DNA of 64,000 bases from Kalaharituber pfeilii (lineage: Eukaryota; Ascomycota; Pezizomycetes; Pezizales; Pezizaceae), in assembly GCA_015179045.1 (NCBI GenBank), contig WHUZ01000078.1:241352-305351 (forward strand), read 5' to 3'. Position numbers and translations under genes: made by a program. Positions 20,256 through 30,114 of the stretch are shown in pieces. Within the stretch, counting starts at the first letter, position 1; each line of letters begins with the position of its first letter. The notes beneath the pieces were generated by a model, which did not search any database, had not been told where the DNA came from, and saw only the letters and a list, made by a program, of their open reading frames with translations.

Positions 20256-20761
20256 GCGCTGGAGGAGAAAAGAAAGGGGTTATATGGGGGGGGCACAGTG
20301 ATGGATTTGACAAGGAGGGCCGCAACGGCGTTCACGAGATTGAGAACGGGAAAGGGGATGGGGAAGGAGTGGGAAGTCAGGATTGGGAAAGCGATCGAGG
20401 GGAGTGTATCTGGATGTGGAGAGAAGCAAACGGCGGACCACCTGGCGTTCAGGTGTGAGGAGGTAGAGTACTTGGAAGGATGGGGAAGGTGGGAGGACAT
20501 TGACCACAAGAAATGGACGGTAGAGCAGGAGAATGGGGAGGGAACGAATTTTTCGTTTGTGTGAAGGTGGCGGTGGAAGAAAGTTGTAGCCATTTTTATT
20601 GCCTCGTGGAGGTGGGGCGGGGAGGGGTCGGGTTTTTGTTTGTAGGGATGGTGGTGGAAGAGCTAGGTAGATAAGCCTGCCTCCGGGCTTCGAGGGTTTA
20701 GACCCAGGGGCCCTGCCATAGCGAATAGCTGCAAGCGGAGTCACGTGAAAAAAAAAAAAAA
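20256..20761 (+). pseudogene. LINE-B2 3' end, with tail B
   Basis: 5'-truncated copy in the minisatellite. Protein: RRAATAFTRLRTGKGMGKEW, a knuckle CGEKQTADHLAFRCEE, then stop at 20562-20564. The 3' UTR ends GGGCCCTGCCATAGCGAATA ... GTCACGTG and about 14 A. This copy defines tail B for the LINE-B family. Confidence 0.82.
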
Positions 20762-22210
20762 ATCCTCTACTGCTGAGTTCGTGAACGCCCACTGGGTCCT
20801 CAACTGAGTGGGCCTCCACTGAGTTCTTTTTTTTTTTTTTTTATATATATATCATTTATCTCTTACTCTACTGAGTTTGCAAACACCTACTGAATCTGCT
20901 GAGTATTTGCTGTTGCATAAAATGACCTATTTTCTACATGCACGATAAGGGCAATAAAATAACCTATAGATTTTCTACATGCACGATGAGGGCAATTGCG
21001 ATATATTTGCCATAAGTTAAATTCAGTCCATTCTACTACATCTCCCACCACCAAGGGAGGCCTGCCATACCTATAAACTTGAGCTCACTCTACTACACCT
21101 TGTAGCATAAAAAGGAATCTGTTAATACGAGTATGTAGTACTTCTGAGGCTATCTACATCTGCTATACTTATTACATTATTAAAGCATACTATGTAATTT
21201 TCAGCATGTCTTACTAGTGAAGTCTCAGCTCAGGCCTGAGACTATGAAACATAATTCTAGCAGTATTAACTAGCAACTCAAAGCATACTAATCAACAGTT
21301 CATCATGCTCAATCTAGGTATATTAGCCTAGTATTGTTTTTGAGGCTAACCAGTGTAACATAACATCTAACTCAGACGGCTGAAGTGGCACAAGTAACCA
21401 ACAACTGGAGCCCCTTTATTTTATCCTTACTCATATAGTACTATAGTAAGATTTGTAATAATATAAACTTCATCTCAATTCAGTAATATCTTAAGAGGAT
21501 ACTATATATATACTGCAATATTGCCAAATTGAGATAATTATCTTCTGTAAGGGTACTAGATATATTTGGCTAATTATATATATATCAAGTATATTAAGCA
21601 TACGTATCTGAAAAAGCAATTAATTTCTCCAATCTAGAGTAGATATTTACTCTCTAACTATATACATGAGATATTGAGTATATTAAGTATATCGAACATC
21701 TTACATATATTAGCCATATAGAGATATTGAGAATATATTACTATATACATAAGATATTATGTATAATTATACATTAAGCTATGTAAATAAGATATTAGGT
21801 ATATTACACATATTGATTATATGTGTAAGATATAGAACATATTGAACGTACAGTATATAATAAGTGTATACATGAGATATTGAATACATTTAGTATGTTA
21901 TGAGGTATTTAATATTTTTTTATATAACTCTACTTGTAGCTATTTAGTATAGTAGTATAGGTATCTAATAAAAATGATTCAATCTCTACATATGCTTACA
22001 AGCATAATGATAATATTTTTGATATATTTACTATGCATAAAATGGTTTATCTTATATATGTGTAATGAGGGTATTAGCGATAAGGGCATTGATGATAAGG
22101 GCATTGGTGATGAGGGTATTGGCAATGAAGAGACAATTTTCAACATATTTAACATACATATACTATACATACCCAATGAGGAGATTTTTGATATATTTTA
22201 TATACATAAA
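20762..22210. other. AT-rich spacer without genes
   Basis: Holds a degenerate minisatellite remnant, an 18-T run at about 20827, short dispersed repeats (TTTTCTACATGCACGATRAG at 20931 and 20984) and TATA-rich DNA. No credible ORF: the 79-codon frame at 21974 is low-complexity GIGDEGIGN from a small repeat. Confidence 0.7.
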
Positions 22211-22276
22211 TAGTTTACTATACTAGAGAGAAAAATAAGTATTTAGATAGAGTATAATATATATTATATGCTATAT

Positions 22277-22709
22277 TGTAACGGACCGACCTCACGGGGC
22301 TATTAGCCGGCGCTGAGTCGCAGATCGAGTCAGGCGGGTCACGTAGTGCTCACACGTTTGAGCAGGACGCTGCTTGTAGAGGAAAGAGTATGGTCAGGAG
22401 AGTATATGTTTTATTGCTTGAGGGACCTAGGCTACGGGGTAGAAAAGAGTCTTTATATACAGGAAAGTGCAACACAGAAATAGAGAGAGATAGAAGGGCT
22501 TCCTTAAGTGCCGTGCCTTCAGCAGGATTGATGTTATCCAAAAAGCGTAATTCCTTAAGCGCCGACAATTCTGTTATCCAAAAAACTTAATTCCTTAAGC
22601 GCCGACAATTCTGTTATCCAAAACTGTGCTAGTGGGAGATTCCTTGAACCCGGTCGACCTTAGTACAGTTTTTAGTACAGTTCAGGGTAACCGATTGTGA
22701 TCCGTGACA
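22277..22709 (-). repeat. Gypsy-1 3' LTR
   Basis: Plus strand starts TGTAACGGACCGACC and ends GATCCGTGACA. Contains a 50-bp internal repeat (CTTAAGYGCCGACAATTCTG). An inverted solo copy is at 58780-59488. Confidence 0.94.
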
Positions 22710-23236
22710 TTAGGTCCTCCTTTTTGAGGCCGAGTTCCTAAGAGGTATCAAGGGTCCTGGTTTCTGAGAGTATTTGGAATGGAAGTCCTGGAGTAGATCA
22801 TCACAATGGGTAAGCTCTTGAGGTGTACGCCAGTCGTCGGGCCAGTGGGGGTATCCAGCCCATCTCACTAGATATTGGAGGTGCTTCCTGCATAGGCGTG
22901 AGTCTAAGATTTGTTCCACCTCCCATTCGGGTTCCCCATCAATCTCGATCGGTTCTGGAGAGTCTTGTCGCTGTCCGGGAAGGGGATCAGAGTAGCAGGG
23001 TTCTAAGCGAGTGACATTGAAGACTGGGTGGAAGTGGGTCATGAGATTTGGGGGTAGTTCCAGCTCGTAGGTGTGGGGAGAGAGGACTTTGATGATCTTG
23101 AAAGGTCCATGACGTTTTGCTGCGAACTTTTGGCTGGGTTGCGTGGTTTTGATTTGGGTGGAGGCGTTGAGATAGACTTGGTCTCCTTCTTGGTATCTTG
23201 GAGGTTCTTGATGGTGACGGTCGTAATATTTCTTGT
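22710..23236 (-). pseudogene. Gypsy-1 integrase C-terminus and chromodomain
   Basis: Sense reading gives KKYYDRHHQEPPRYQEGDQV, a GPF motif, PNLMTHFHPVFNVTRLEPC, then the chromodomain EWEVEQILDSRLCRKHLQYL with VRWAGYPHWPDDWRTP. It ends in a basic tail next to the polypurine tract (AAAAAGGAGGACCTAA). It is linked to the upstream integrase by a stop at about 23237. Confidence 0.85.
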
Positions 23237-23650
23237 GTCATTCCTGGGTATCTCTGATGGTTTCTTGGAGGTATCGATGGTTGTTCTGAAGCTCCTGGGA
23301 CAGATCTTGGGCTGGGGAGTTGATTACGGCTTGCCCCGGTGTAGTACCAAAACGCAGATGGAACCCTTGGAGTGCATAGAAGGGGGACATTTTGGTGGTA
23401 TCTGATTGGTGATTGTTGTATGCAAATTCGGCCATAGGAAGCTTGGAGGCCCAATTGTCTTGTTGATAGTTGATGTAGTGTCTGAGGTACTCCTCCACAA
23501 AACTATTGACTCGTTCTGTTTGTCCGTCGGTCTGAGGGTGGAAGGCTGTGGAGTATTTTGGCTTGATTCCCAGATGGTTGCAGAGGGTGTTCCAGAAACG
23601 GTTCTTAAATATTGGGGCACGGTCTGTAATAATTTCTTGAGGTAGGCCAT
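23237..23650 (-). pseudogene. Gypsy-1 integrase core, 3' of the TRIM
   Basis: GLPQEIITDRAPIFKNRFW carries the second catalytic Asp. HPQTDGQTERVNSFVEEYL carries the Glu of the DDE triad. Then AEFAYNNHQSDTTKMSPF. The first Asp lies on the other side of the TRIM ([10 protein letters not shown], about 24690). Confidence 0.9.
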
Positions 23651-23887
23651 TGTTACGGAGGTGGTAAACGCAGAAAGTTACCGTCCGCCAGGTCAAAAAG
23701 ACACTTGACTAGCAATACTCGCTAGTCCTCTGCGTAGCTCATATAGTACTCATTATGCAACTGCAGCGCCTTTCCGGCTGTCGCATGTCGCTTACGTCGC
23801 ATATGCGCATTTCGTATACGCTTGCATTTTTCGCTTTTTACGCGCTCCACCAGCCGCCCACACTACGGTCGCGGTGAACCCGTAACA
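23651..23887 (-). repeat. TRIM 3' LTR
   Basis: 237 bp, differs from its partner at only a few transition positions (for example ACGTCGCATAT versus ACGTCGTATAT). Confidence 0.92.
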
Positions 23888-24279
23888 GTACCCCCCCTCT
23901 TAGGGCAACTTCTCCGGGTTGCTACTATATGGGTCTGCCCCCACCCTGGCCGTCGTGGATTATCCTATGCGCTGTGCTACATGACCCTTCCGACCAGGAT
24001 GTCAGCCAGGGATTCCATACGTCACTTTGTCCTTGCTGCTGCCTCAGATGCATTGCACAAGCACCACCCATCACTTGGCATGCCGGGATTACACAGCGTC
24101 ACCTAATATCAATATTTTGCCATCTTACATGGCCTTCCATATTGCTCTTGGCTCTGGCTCTGGCTCGTGGCTCTCGCTCTTTGGCTCTTGGCTCAGGTAA
24201 GGTCTTACTTTCTGCGGCTTTAATACTTAATACTCAGGGAATTGGCGAGATAAGTTAAGCATCGAACCGGTGACCGGTT

Positions 24280-24292
24280 TATCGCTAGTCAA
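24280..24292 (-). promoter_or_regulatory. TRIM self-primer binding site
   Basis: Plus strand TATCGCTAGTCAA, one base from the 5' LTR. Its reverse complement TTGACTAGCGATA is at 24348-24360 inside that LTR, about 25-30 bp downstream (sense strand) of a TATAT box near 24384-24388. An RNA starting there could fold back and prime. Confidence 0.65.
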
Positions 24293-24293
24293 C

Positions 24294-24530
24294 TGTTACG
24301 GAGGTGGTAAATGCAGAAAGTTACCGTCCGCCAGGTCAAAAAGACACTTGACTAGCGATACTCGCTAGTCCTCTGCGTAGCTCATATAGTACTCATTATG
24401 CAACTGCGGCGCCTTTCCGGCTGTCGCATGTCGCTTACGTCGTATATGCGCATTTCGTATGCGCTTGCATTTTTCGCTTTTCACGCGCTCCACCAGCCGC
24501 CCACACTACGGTCGCGGTGAACCTGTAACA
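24294..24530 (-). repeat. TRIM 5' LTR
   Basis: Contains a hairpin GACTAGCGA-TAC-TCGCTAGTC at the predicted RNA start. Confidence 0.92.
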
Positions 24531-25118
24531 GCCATGGAGTCTCACTATATTTTGGAGAAATAGTTGAGCTAGCTCCTCTGCATTGTCACTTTTCTTTGCT
24601 GGGATGAAGTGTGCCATCTTGGTGAGTCTATCAACTACGACAAGGATTACATTATATCCCTGGCTTGGTGGGAGGTCCGTAATATGATCCATGGTAACAC
24701 AGGTCTAGGGGGTTTCCGGGGGTTGAAGAGGGTTCACAAGTCCATATGGCTTGTGTCGGAGAGGCTTGTTTTGTTTGCACTTATGATAGTTGTTCATGTA
24801 GCGGGCTATAATTTTCCGCATCTGAGGCCAATAGTATATTCTTGAGATGAGTTCGAAGGTTTTGTCTCGTCCTAGGTGTCCTGCCAGTGGTGCATCATGG
24901 TGTTCCTGAATGACCTGAATGTATCGTGACTTGGGTAACATGACTCTTGAGTCATACATGAGGGTTCCTGACTCATCAATTGAGCATAGCTTGAGGTTAA
25001 TAAGGCGGGAGTGTTTGCTTCCCTTTTTGAGTTCCATCTTGATAGTTCGGAGCATGGGGTCTTGATCCTGGTCCTGAATCAACGTATCGATATCCTGGGT
25101 GTTGACTTGAGCAAACAT
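24531..25118 (-). pseudogene. Gypsy-1 integrase N-terminal part
   Basis: Zinc-binding domain with HHDAPLAGHLGRDKTFELI and IYYWPQMRKI. The usual second Cys pair is damaged (YHKCKQNKPL instead of C-x2-C). After a break at about 24700 the core begins [20 protein letters not shown], which holds the first catalytic Asp. Confidence 0.85.
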
Positions 25119-25280
25119 GGAAGGCTTGAGGATAGTTTGGTATCATTGTGTGAGCCTGTGGTCCCCCTCCTTAGGAAGATCTCCTGATCGTCTTCTGAGT
25201 GAGTCTGCCTTTTCATTTTTCCTTCCTTCCCTATATATAATCTTAAAATTGAAACCTGTGAGCTCTTCCATCCATCTGAT

Positions 25281-26619
25281 CTAGCGTTGATTGAGTTTCT
25301 TAGTTGTCATGAAGTATACCAGATTCTTGTGGTCTGTATATACTTGAATATCCTCATTATAGATGTCACTTCGGAGGTGGTGCCTCCATTCCTTGAAAGC
25401 GTCCACTATGGCAAGTAGCTCCTTGTCATAGATTTCATAGTTGCACTGTGAGGGGGTCATACGGTAGCTGTAGAACGCAACTGTGTGAGTTTTCCCTTCA
25501 TGTTCTTGACTCAGTACTCCGGCTACCACATAGTCTGAAGCGTCGGTTTCCAGGGTAGCTGGTCTGGAGGGGTCGAAGTACTTTAGGATTGGTGTAGATG
25601 TGAAAGATTCTTTGAGCTTTTCGAATGCCTGCTGCTGTCTTGGTTCCCATTTGAACACTTGATCCTTTTTTAGCAGGTCATACAATGGTCCTGCAACCTT
25701 GCTGTGGTTTAGTATAAAGCGTCTGTAGAAGTTAGCAAACCCTAAAAAGGTTTGGATATCCTTTATTGATCTAGGGGTTTCCCATTCCTTAATTGCTTCG
25801 ACTTTCTTGGGGTTCATCTTAATGCCGTCTGTAGTTACTATGAATCCCAAATACTCAACCTGTTGTTTATGAAAATCGCATTTTTCCACTTTAACATATA
25901 GCCCATATTCTCTCAGCCTGTGGAGAACCCTTTTGACGTGTTGTATATGGTCCTGGAGTGAGGTGCTGAAGATGATAATATCGTCTAGATAAGGAGTGCA
26001 GAATTCATCCAAAAATTCTCTGAGGACATTGTTGATGTGAGCTTGGAATGTGGCGGGTGCATTAGTGAGCCCAAAGGGCATGACCTTGTATTCGAAGTGT
26101 CCATAACGGGTCCGGAAGGCTGTTTTCCATTCATCTCCTTCCTTAATCCTGATTCGATAATAGGCTTCCCTGATGTCTAGCTTAGTGTAGTATTTGGCTC
26201 CCTTGAGTCGGTCAAGAGTTTCATTGATAAGGGGAAGTGGAGTACGGTTCTTGATTGTGATATTGTTAAGTCCCTATAGTCCACACACAACCGTAATGAT
26301 CCGTCAGGTTTGGGTACAAAGAGGATTGGCGCCCCTATGGGGGAGGTGGATGCCTGAATGAATCCTTTCCTTAGATTGTCTTCCAGGTATTCTCGTAGGG
26401 CGAGGAGTTCCTTTGTGTTGAGGTTGTAGAGAGGGCCAAACGGGGGTGACTTTCCTTCTTCCAAGATAATGGCATGATCGATCCCTGGTCTATGGGGGGG
26501 AGTTGCTCTGCTTTGTCCTGGTCAAAGACATCAATAAAGTCATAATATTCCTTGGGTACGTATTCCTTAGGGTCTTTGCGTTCCTTCTGACGATTCCTAT
26601 CGTGTGAGTGCTGTATCAT
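25281..26619 (-). pseudogene. Gypsy-1 reverse transcriptase and RNase H, split frames
   Basis: Three frames in order. 26619-26371 holds the [13 protein letters not shown] lead-in. 26464-26177 holds [20 protein letters not shown] and [12 protein letters not shown] (RT motif A Asp). 26081-25281 holds MPFGLTNAPATFQAHIN, the active site YLDDIIIFS, FLGFANFYRRFI, and RNase H ETDASDYVVAGVL ... YSYRMTPSQCNYEIYDKEL ... TDHKNLVYFM. Typical chromovirus RT with at least two frame breaks. Confidence 0.92.
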
Positions 26620-26906
26620 TTCCTGGATTCTTTGGCTAGATACTTGGTTTGCTTGACGGAATAAGGCTTGGTCTATGTCATGAATGTTAATGCTATAGGT
26701 GGGGTGCTTCTTAGCGAGAGTCTTGAAGGCAATAGCATTAACAAAGGCTATCTTATTTTGTGGGGTTAAGGTAGCTGGTCGCTCATAGAGGAGTTGAATG
26801 GGTTGGTTTCCTGAGTTGTGGGGATTGCAAGAGGGGGGAAAACGGAGTTGATTTTTGTCGTGATCTATTTGGATATTGTGCGTTCTTTGCCAACCTATTC
26901 CAAGTA

Positions 26907-27446
26907 CTAGAGGATTATCCTTGCGGTTTCAGTAATCCCGAATTCAATTAGCTCTTCATGGCCATCAATGTTTATCTTGACAACACACCCTTCTTGGATA
27001 AGAGGGTCCTTGGCTTGGGTTTTGTCTATAAAGATCAGGTTGACCACTTGAGATATAGGTTGGGTTGTGAGCCCGCCCTCTTGAATCACCCTTGGGTGTA
27101 TGAGATTACCTTGTGCGCCCTGATCTAGAAATGCATAGGTCTTGACTTGGCTTGATTCTGAGTTTGATTTTTGAGATAATGATACAGGTAGTAAGAGAGG
27201 GAAATCATTCAGTTCAGAAAACACAGCATGAAATTCGACATTATTTCTTAAGTCTTCCAGAGACTCGACCCTAATATTACATAATGAGAAATCAATAGGA
27301 ACTTCGGAAAGGACTTGAGGGGCTTCAGAAAAACTAGGAAAACATGAGCAAGAGGCTTGGAAACAGTTAGAACACAATGACAACGAAGTTTGAGGTAGGA
27401 CGGAAAAAAGGTTCTTAGAAACTTGAGGCGCCTGAGGACTTGACAT
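26907..27446 (-). pseudogene. Gypsy-1 protease region
   Basis: Contains a retropepsin-like segment KTYAFLDQGAQGNLIHPRV in which the usual D-S/T-G is DQG, then hydrophobic VVNLIFIDKTQAKDPLI and VVKINIDGHEELIEF. It lies between the zinc knuckle and RT as expected. The open frame itself is 179 codons. Confidence 0.8.
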
Positions 27447-27539
27447 TGATCCTGAGCTTGGTGCGGTAGCAACAAAGCTATTGGATCGAGTAGAAGAGGG
27501 GCTACCTGTCTTCTCTACTCTTTGTCGTTTAACTCCTCG

Positions 27540-29194
27540 ATTTTAACACCTCCAGCCTCACTGGCGGTATCTGTATTAATTTAATTCACCCTGCGTGGAG
27601 GAGGAGAGGTGGTGTTCTTGGTGGGAGTTGGTTGGCGGGAGCGGGGCAGGCGTTTGGGGCATTGGTAGGTGAAGTGTTTTCCCTCCCCACAATAGTAGCA
27701 TAGGCCTTGTTGTTGGCACCTCTGTCTTTCTTACTTAGAGACCCGCCTTACTGCATCTAATTCCATTTCCATTGGGCCGTGGTATCCTTGACTAATGGCT
27801 TCGGTATACGTCTTAGGAGGAGCGGAGGGCCTTTGGGGTGTAGGGGGTCCTTGAGAGGGCCGCGGTTTCGGTAAGGGAAGCTGGAGGTTAGCCTTTCTCT
27901 GGTTGAAGTAGTTGTTATCTATTTCCGTTAAGTTCTCAACCAACTTTGACAGTTCCCAACTGTTGGCTCCTATCTGTGTTAGAAGCCAATCTCGAAGTCG
28001 CGGAGCCAGTCCTCTTCTGATTGCCATAATTTTTCCCACATCATCGATCCCAGCATCAATCGCAAGGCGCTGTACCTAAGTCCAATATGCTGTAAATCTG
28101 GCGTCTCCCTGAGCGAGCTTGTCGAGCTGTTGCTGTGCATGGCCTTTCTCATCACTAATTCCGAAGGCAGCGGTAAGAGCTTTTCGGAAGGCATCGTAGT
28201 CAGGGAAGGCCTTCTTAAGGGCGTTGTTATCCTGGAGATAAGGCTCGAACTACTTAGAGGCTGTGTCTCGTAGGAAGGAGGAGGCGTAGTTAATTTTGGT
28301 ATGGTCGTCCTTGAAATGGTCAGGGTTGTTGGTGAATTGGATGGATAGCTGGTTGAACCATCCCCTGAGCTTCTCTCGTTCGCCAGAGTAGGTTTCTGGC
28401 TCCTTGATTTTGATGTTGGATTTCCCTTTGACGCTGTCCAGCAGCTGCTTGAACTGAGTTTCTGTGAAGGTGATGGCGGACATGGTAGGCCGGGGAGTAG
28501 AGGTTCTTGATGGAGGAAGATTGGGGGTAGCTGTTCGTTGTGGGGGGAAGTCGGTATCAGATTCGGAAGCGGAGCTTTCGAAGTCGATTTCCGACTTGGG
28601 TTCCCTTGGTTCTTCCGGTTTCTAATCGTGAGGGTTCCAGAAATATTCTTCCGGCCAGTCAAGTTCTTCGTTTTCTTGGAAGTCCTCGTCAGCTGTCTCC
28701 TTTTCATTTTGTAACTCTTCTTTGATCTGCTATAAGAGGTAGTCATGGGCGTGAGAGTCTGTGGCTTAGTAGACGAGTGCGTTTCCTTGTTGAAGTTGTT
28801 GTTGGGCGAGATTGTAGAGGTCCACGAGATTATCCTGGTTTGACGGAGAGTCCGGTATCGTGAGTCCTTGATAGTTACTTGGGCCAGCTTGAGGAGAGGC
28901 AATGGGTGCAAGGTATTGGGTGTAGACCCGTCGTTTTTTGTACCCTGACTCCTGGTCAGTCTGCGTTCCTTGTTCTGTATACTTGACGCTTTGGATGAGG
29001 TCTAAGCTTGAGTTGATGTATCGTTGGGGGAGGAGGGGGGCGTCCTTTTGTACTACAAGGAGAGTCTGAGTAAGGGAGAGTGTGTATGAAAGAGCCTTCA
29101 AGATTGCAGAGTATAGTGTAGTGGGTATTCTGAGCACAACGTGGGGCTCCTTGTTCATTACAGGTCTTCTTCGTTGATTGGGTAGTAGGGGCAA
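27540..29194 (-). pseudogene. Gypsy-1 gag, broken into several frames
   Basis: N-terminus at 29194 (MPLLPNQRRRPVMNKEPHVV), followed by retrotransposon Gag sequence at 28483-28250 (EPETYSGEREKLRGWFNQLS, HTKINYASSFLRDTA) and 28039-27731 (LAPRLRDWLLTQIGANSWEL). After a TAA comes a CCHC knuckle CYYCGEGKHFTYQC at about 27690. Gag forms virus-like particles and packages the RNA. The long 310-codon frame 28911-27979 over the same DNA is a shadow of this gene. Confidence 0.85.
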
Positions 29195-29486
29195 TTGCAG
29201 TTGTGGTCTGGTATGAAGAGGTATCCCAATTCTGGGATGGGGTCCTGTTGGGTTGTGGTTGTTCCCCTGGTAACGACTTGGATGACTTGGAGGATTTCGT
29301 CCACTGGGACGAATTGGGGGGAGGTGTTTGTGAGGGCTTGATAGGAGGCAGCAGCGAAAGAGAGGGTGGCTCGTAGAAGGGGCTTAAGTGTCTGGAGTAG
29401 TGGTCATGGGATCCTAATCGTAGTGTAACGTGGAGCAGATTCGATCATAACCTTGCTGGGGTCCTGGTTCTTGAGGGAATGAGGCG

Positions 29487-29496
29487 AAGCAATAAA
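29487..29496 (-). promoter_or_regulatory. Gypsy-1 self-primer binding site
   Basis: Sense strand next to the 5' LTR reads CTTTATTGCTTCGCC. TTTATTGCTT is the exact reverse complement of AAGCAATAAA in the LTR (29631-29640 on the plus strand as TTTATTGCTT), about 31 bp after the TATATAAAAA box (29671-29680). No tRNA 3'-end match (TGG...) is seen. Confidence 0.75.
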
Positions 29497-29497
29497 G

Positions 29498-29930
29498 TGT
29501 AACAGACCGACCTCACGGGGCTATTAGCCGGCGCTGAGTCGCAGATCGAGTCAGGCGGGTCACATAGTGCTCACACGTTTGAGCAGGACGCTGCTTGTAG
29601 AGGAAAGAGTATAGTCAGGAGAGTATATGTTTTATTGCTTGAGGGACCTAGACTACGGGGTGGAAAAGAGTTTTTATATACAGGAAAGTGCAACACAGAA
29701 ACAGAGAGAGATAGAAGGGCTTCCTTAAGCGCCGTGCCTTCAGCAGGATTGATGTTATCCAAAAAGCGTAATTCCTTAAGCGCCGACAATTCTGTTATCC
29801 AAAAAACGTAATTCCTTAAGTGCCGACAATTCTGTTATCCAAAACTGTGCTAGTGGGAGATTCCTTGAACCCGGTCGACCTTAGTACAGTTTTTAGTACA
29901 GTTCAGGGTAACCGATTGTGATCCGTGACA
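29498..29930 (-). repeat. Gypsy-1 5' LTR
   Basis: 433 bp, same length as the 3' LTR. Carries the predicted TATA box (29671-29680) and RNA start (near 29640) on the minus strand. Confidence 0.94.
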
Positions 29931-30114
29931 TATATGATATTTGAGCATATTTTTATATGGATACCCTATCATAAAATTTGTACTGTCTTATGGCTATTAC
30001 TAGCCAAGTATATAAAAATATGCTAGTTTCTGCCGAATACTGCATGGTATATAAATATATATTTATCTTCTGTCTAAATATTTATTTTTCTATTTATGAT
30101 AGTATGGTAAACTA

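Larger units (their letters stand above)
23651..24530 (-). mobile_element. TRIM, 880-bp non-coding LTR element
   Basis: Two 237-bp LTRs (23651-23887 and 24294-24530) flank only 406 bp of internal DNA. Target duplication GCCAT at 23646-23650 and 24531-24535. LTR ends are TGTTACGG and GTAACA. A polypurine-like tract (CTAAGAGGGGGGGTAC on the sense strand, 23888-23904) and a self-complementary primer region show the orientation. No ORF of its own. End and tract similarity suggest it is mobilised by chromovirus-2 relatives. Confidence 0.93.
22277..29930 (-). mobile_element. Gypsy-1, chromodomain Ty3/Gypsy element, degraded
   Basis: Minus-strand element with 433-bp LTRs at both ends and the 5-bp target duplication TATAT (22272-22276 and 29931-29935). 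The LTRs differ at about ten positions by eye, nearly all transitions. Gag, protease, RT, RNase H, integrase and chromodomain are all present in order but broken by stops and frameshifts, and an 880-bp TRIM sits in the integrase. It has a self-priming signature in place of a tRNA site. Confidence 0.95.
22211..30114. mobile_element. MITE-like inverted-repeat element split by Gypsy-1
   Basis: Sequences left (22211-22276) and right (29931-30114) of Gypsy-1 have inverted ends: TAGTTTACTATACT versus AGTATGGTAAACTA, and AAAAATAAGTATTTAGA versus TCTAAATATTTATTTTT. The right part shares TATGCTAGTTTCTGCCGAAT with the hairpin element at 55629-55806. So Gypsy-1 jumped into a copy of that small element. 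Confidence 0.65.

Noticed and set aside
24261..24293. tRNA-derived primer binding site next to the TRIM LTR
   Set aside because: The stretch has a TTCGA-like piece but no tRNA 3'-end match, while a 13-nt match to the LTR itself explains it better.
27979..28911. 310-codon minus frame in the Gypsy-1 gag region
   Set aside because: Low-complexity Ser/Thr/Pro product. The Gag motifs and zinc knuckle are in the other frames of the same DNA.
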